64,000 nucleotides of DNA from TMED8 sp038125725 (GTDB lineage: Bacteria; Pseudomonadota; Alphaproteobacteria; Rhodospirillales; Casp-alpha2): NCBI GenBank assembly GCA_038125725.1, contig JAYPEK010000016.1:1-64000 (forward strand), written 5' to 3'. Made by a program: the position numbers and the translations under genes. Positions 60,843 to 64,000 of this stretch are shown here, piece by piece (the first letter of the stretch is position 1; each line of letters begins with the position of its first letter). Below the pieces are notes generated by a model. It saw nothing but the letters and a program-made list of their open reading frames with translations. It had not been told where the DNA came from and made no database searches.

Positions 60843-61820
60843 TCAGCAGCCGGCGGTGCACTTGCCCATGGCGTCGAATTCCATGGTCTTACCGCTGAGC
60901 GGAATATGGACCGGTACCTTGACGGCTTTTTGGAAGATATCGGTACGGGTGCCGGCGATGACCTTGCCGCCCTTGGTCGCTTCCTCGTTGGCATGCGAGG
61001 CGATGACCGAGGCCGGCTTCACCAGTTCGTTGATGACATAGGCCGCTTCGGTCGGGCCGGTGGTGAAGGTGTCGCCGATGTTCATGACGGCGAGCTTGGC
61101 GCCGTAGAAGCCGCGCACGACGCTGTCCTGCTCGGCGGTGATGCCGGTATCGCCGGAAAGATAGACGACGAGACCGTTGGAGAACTTCAGCACGTAGCCG
61201 GTGGGTGGGCCGACGTAGCCCGAGAACCCGGCTGCTTTCATCATCTTGCCGAGCTCGCCGCCGATGAAGTCGGGCGCCAGGCCGTTGGAGTGGGCTGCCG
61301 GTACGGTCGAAATACCGACGCCGCCGACCGTCTTGGTGGCGCCGAAGCGGGCCAGGATGGAATCCTTCGGATTGCCGCCGTTGGCTTTCAGCTTGCCGGC
61401 GAAGAAGGGCGGCATTTCGCTGCCGGTGACGATCTTCGCCTTCTTGGCCAGCGCGATGTTGACGGTGTTGGTATTGGGCGTCGAATTGACCGAGAAGTCC
61501 GGCTTGCCGCAGGTGCCGGAATTGACCGCTTTCATGTGGCGGTTGCTGGCATGGTCGCCGTGCATGTGGCTGACCAGCAGAACGTCGATCTTGCCGAGGC
61601 GCGGATCGTCGGCGCCGGCGACGGAACGGCCGGCATCGTAAAGAATACGCGTGCCGTTGGGATCTTCGAAGATCATGGCGCGGTCGAGACGGCAGAACTC
61701 ACCGGTGACGCCCCCCAATGGCGTTACTTTCACGGTCTGCGCCTGAACGCCGCCTGCCGTGATGCCGGCGGCGAATAGCGCCGCGGCCGGAAGAACGTAG
61801 GATAGAAGCCTCATTTTCAC
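60843..61820 (-). CDS. exported MBL-fold metallohydrolase
   Basis: A 325-residue metallo-beta-lactamase-fold protein with a signal peptide (YVLPAAALFAAGITAGGVQA). The zinc motif HMHGDHAS (HxHxDH) is near residue 88, with further His and Asp in LSGDTG and ASHANEEA. The layout is similar to UlaG-type or hydrolase members of L-ascorbate-lactonase-like groups. The substrate is unknown; it would act in the periplasm. Confidence 0.86.
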   Translation of the reverse strand: MKMRLLSYVLPAAALFAAGITAGGVQAQTVKVTPLGGVTGEFCRLDRAMIFEDPNGTRILYDAGRSVAGADDPRLGKIDVLLVSHMHGDHASNRHMKAVNSGTCGKPDFSVNSTPNTNTVNIALAKKAKIVTGSEMPPFFAGKLKANGGNPKDSILARFGATKTVGGVGISTVPAAHSNGLAPDFIGGELGKMMKAAGFSGYVGPPTGYVLKFSNGLVVYLSGDTGITAEQDSVVRGFYGAKLAVMNIGDTFTTGPTEAAYVINELVKPASVIASHANEEATKGGKVIAGTRTDIFQKAVKVPVHIPLSGKTMEFDAMGKCTAGC

Positions 61821-61972
61821 CTCCCTGGTTGAGACATTGAACTTGGAGATATGGAGCCTCCGGCGTGGAAATCAATTGATCATAGGTGCCGGCGACGAGG
61901 AACAAACGGGGACGGCCCCGCGCCGGAGAGCGGCGCGGGGCCAAAGTCGTCAGGAGAACGACGACGGGGCTG

Positions 61973-62446
61973 TCAGTTTTTCGGCGCGCGGAACGGCTTG
62001 TGGCAACCGCCACAGGCACCGCCGACGGCGCCGAAGTTGGCCTTCAACGCGTCGAGGCCGTTACCGGCTTCGCCGGCGAGCTTTTCCGCCGCCATGGCCA
62101 GCGCCATGCGGGCTTCGCCGATTTTCGATCCGGCGGCCCAAATGTCGGGCTTGGCGCGGGTCTTGCCGGCGAGGTCCGCCTGGCCGGCATCGGAGCCCTT
62201 CGGCCACATGGCGCCGTTTTTCATTTTTGCGGCGGCCATGAGATTGCCGGCGGCGTTCGAAGCAGCCGTGGCGTCGTACGGGGCCTGGCCCTTCACCATG
62301 GCGGCCAACTGGCCCAGGTTGAAGGCATAGACCTGCATCAGCGCCTGGCGGGCGGTGATCTGTTTGGAGAAATCGGCGGCCTGGGCAACCGTGGCGAAGC
62401 TAGCGGCAACCAAGGCGGCCGCGGCAAGGGCAGTAAGTTTTTTCAT
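61973..62446 (-). CDS. cytochrome c' / c-556 family protein
   Basis: A 157-residue class II cytochrome c. A signal peptide (AAAALVAASFATVAQA) precedes a four-helix bundle, and the haem-binding motif CGGCHKPFR lies near the C-terminus, as usual for this class. Met in the first helix (ALMQVYAF) may be the sixth ligand, as in c-556 types. Such periplasmic proteins carry electrons or bind NO. It is divergent from a LysR gene. Confidence 0.92.
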   Translation of the reverse strand: MKKLTALAAAALVAASFATVAQAADFSKQITARQALMQVYAFNLGQLAAMVKGQAPYDATAASNAAGNLMAAAKMKNGAMWPKGSDAGQADLAGKTRAKPDIWAAGSKIGEARMALAMAAEKLAGEAGNGLDALKANFGAVGGACGGCHKPFRAPKN

Positions 62447-62539
62447 GGGGGGTGCGCTCCCTGTTAAAAGACCGGGTTATTCTTGAATATGCATCAAGTC
62501 AGTATCAATTAGGCGAATTTGCCGTTTGCATGTGCGTAG

Positions 62540-63427
62540 ATGCACAAATATAGATGGAGCGACCTGGAGTATGTATTGACCGTGGCGGCGACCGGTTCGG
62601 TCGCGTCGGCGGCGCGTGAACTTGGCGTCAATCACACCACCGTGCTCAGGCGGGTGCACGCCTTCGAGGAAACCATCAACTTGCGCCTGTTCGAGCGGCT
62701 GCGAAGCGGCTACCGGCCGACCACGGAGGGCGGTTTGTTCCTGGATGCGGCGCGGGCCATCGAAGGCACGCTCGCCGATCTCGAGCGCAAGGTGGCCGGC
62801 AGCGACACGGCGTTGAGCGGTCCGGTGTCGGTGACCTCGACCGATTCCATCGTGCCCATGTTCATTGACGCCCTGACCGCTTTCCAGCGCCGCCACCCGA
62901 GCGTCGTCGTCGATGTACGGGTCGCCAACGTGCATCTGAACCTGGATCGGCGGGAATCCGACATTGCCATCCGGGCTTCCAACAATCCGCCCGCGCATCT
63001 GGTCGGCCGCCAAGTTTGTGAATTGCGGTTCGGCGTTTATGCCGTGCCTGACATGATTGGCAGCACCGACGGCAGGCCGATGGAACAATGGCCCTGGGTC
63101 GGCATGGAGATGCCGCTGGCCGGTTCGTCGGCCGGTGAATGGATGGGCAAGAACGTTCCGGCGGAAAGCATCGGTTTCCATTCCAACAGTTTCAATACCA
63201 TCCGTGACCTGGCGGTCAGCGGGGCCGGTTTCGCGGTGCTGCCGAGGCATCTGGGTGATCGGGACGTGCGCTTGGTTCGGATCGACGGTCTGGGCCGCAT
63301 GCCGGCATCGGGCCTGTGGCTGTTGTCGCATGAGGACATGCTGCGCTCGCCCCGGGTGCGGGCGGCGACGGATTTCCTTTACCGGGGCTTGCGAGCCAAG
63401 CGCGCGGCCTTCGAAGGAACGGGCTAG
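62540..63427 (+). CDS. LysR-family transcriptional regulator
   Basis: A 295-residue LysR regulator. The winged-HTH part has LEYVLTVAATGSVASAAREL and NHTTVLRRVHAFE, followed by the ligand domain (SVTSTDSIVPMFIDAL, SDIAIRASNNPP). It is divergent from the cytochrome c' gene across 93 bases and ends one base before a TauD-like gene. The target is one of these or itself; not resolved. Confidence 0.9.
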   Translation: MHKYRWSDLEYVLTVAATGSVASAARELGVNHTTVLRRVHAFEETINLRLFERLRSGYRPTTEGGLFLDAARAIEGTLADLERKVAGSDTALSGPVSVTSTDSIVPMFIDALTAFQRRHPSVVVDVRVANVHLNLDRRESDIAIRASNNPPAHLVGRQVCELRFGVYAVPDMIGSTDGRPMEQWPWVGMEMPLAGSSAGEWMGKNVPAESIGFHSNSFNTIRDLAVSGAGFAVLPRHLGDRDVRLVRIDGLGRMPASGLWLLSHEDMLRSPRVRAATDFLYRGLRAKRAAFEGTG

Positions 63428-63428
63428 A

Positions 63429-64000
63429 TCAGCTCGGCCGGTCGCCGGCGATGGTGATGCGGTGCATCACCCGCTTGAAGCCGTGGTAGTCATTGATCGG
63501 GTTGTGGTGGGTGGCGCGGTTGTCCCAGAACGCGATGGAGCCCGGCTGCCAGCGGAACGCGGTGGTGAATTCCGGCCGGCGCTGGTGCTCGAACAGGTAG
63601 TTCAGGATCGGCGCGCTTTCCTCCTCGGTGAAACCCTTGAAACCGACGGTGTGGCCGTAATTGACGTAGAGCACCTTTTCCCCGGTTTCCGGATGGGTCC
63701 GCACCACCGGATGCTCGGCCCGCAATTCGGCCGCCTTGTCGACCTTGGCGTCGGTGGCCATGCGGTCCTCACGCGACTTGGTCACTTCCGCCTTCGCCGA
63801 CGACGAGATGCCGACCAAACCCGACAGCATCTCCTTCATGCCGTCGGAAAGCCGCTCATAGGCCAGCGCCATGTTGGCGAACAGGGTATCGCCGCCGAAA
63901 GGCGGCAGTTCGCGCGCCACCAGAATGGCGCCCATGGGCGGGCATTCCAGGTACGAGGTGTCCGAATGCCACATGCCGCCGAAGTTGGTCGTCTCATGCG
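63429..64000 (-). CDS. TauD/TfdA-family 2-oxoglutarate dioxygenase (5' partial)
   Basis: The C-terminal ~190 residues of a TauD/TfdA-type Fe(II)/2OG oxygenase; the reading continues beyond the window as TTNFGGMWHSD. The iron ligands HxD are in MWHSDTSY and the distal His in NRATHHNPIND. The 2OG-binding Arg is in KRVMHRITIAGDRP. Substrates range from taurine to herbicides and other acids; not predictable from this part. Confidence 0.9.
   Translation of the reverse strand, partial: HETTNFGGMWHSDTSYLECPPMGAILVARELPPFGGDTLFANMALAYERLSDGMKEMLSGLVGISSSAKAEVTKSREDRMATDAKVDKAAELRAEHPVVRTHPETGEKVLYVNYGHTVGFKGFTEEESAPILNYLFEHQRRPEFTTAFRWQPGSIAFWDNRATHHNPINDYHGFKRVMHRITIAGDRPS

Overview
The window is GC-rich, densely coded chromosomal DNA from an alphaproteobacterium, most likely a Rhodospirillales-type organism. 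Three things support this. The housekeeping gene order is alphaproteobacterial: rpsF-rpsR-DUF2232-rplI-dnaB-alr, radA-cvpA-purF, and fabD/fabG-acpP-fabF-mltG. Ribosomal proteins L9 and S6 carry long charged C-terminal tails. Several families common in that order are present, including a PAS_5-type protein and TPR-glycosyltransferases. I saw no rRNA, tRNA, CRISPR array, insertion sequence or integrase.

Layout. 1-3028: end of a tungsten/molybdenum aldehyde:ferredoxin oxidoreductase operon (AOR, FAD oxidoreductase, MoaD-like carrier, small unknown). 3033-7060: PAS protein, then a sodium-pumping methylmalonyl-CoA decarboxylase operon in which two of the four subunits are broken. 7157-10647: der-bamB-TPR envelope/ribosome biogenesis block. 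10729-18067: thioredoxin-like protein, small lipoprotein, Sel1 protein, HAD hydrolase, amidotransferase, MarC, Fe-alcohol dehydrogenase, LysE exporter and a glutamine-synthetase-like ligase. 18245-21517: flagellar stator motAB overlapped by a TPR-glycosyltransferase. 21514-25765: PrpF-like isomerase, PhyH dioxygenase, radical SAM/SPASM protein and a FecR-cyclophilin fusion. 25961-30847: phnW-phnA-phnY aminoethylphosphonate catabolism with a divergent LysR regulator.

30844-35153 is SDR-purF-cvpA-radA. 35332-42781 is an accessory block between radA and mlaEF-alr-dnaB: a membrane class III cyclase, a complete bufferin operon (bufA-bufB-bufC-DoxX; copper-binding peptide made by an MNIO enzyme), and a ~1000-residue multi-lectin protein whose signal peptide lies in another reading frame. 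42782-53447 holds mlaF/mlaE, alr, dnaB, cfa, rplI, DUF2232, rpsR, rpsF, a membrane protein and fabD. 53461-57150 is a second accessory block that separates fabD from fabG: a frameshifted Cache-cyclase, an aldo/keto reductase and a degenerate hemerythrin. 57267-60775 is fabG-acpP-fabF-mltG. 60843-64000 holds a secreted MBL-fold protein, a cytochrome c', a LysR regulator and a partial TauD dioxygenase.

The most notable biology is the bufferin operon beside the giant DM9-like/ricin-B lectin, the FecR-cyclophilin fusion, and the AOR operon with its own sulfur-carrier-like protein. The main caution is that three genes are frameshifted at short homopolymers and one has an in-frame amber codon. Sequencing error and true gene decay cannot be separated from this sequence alone.
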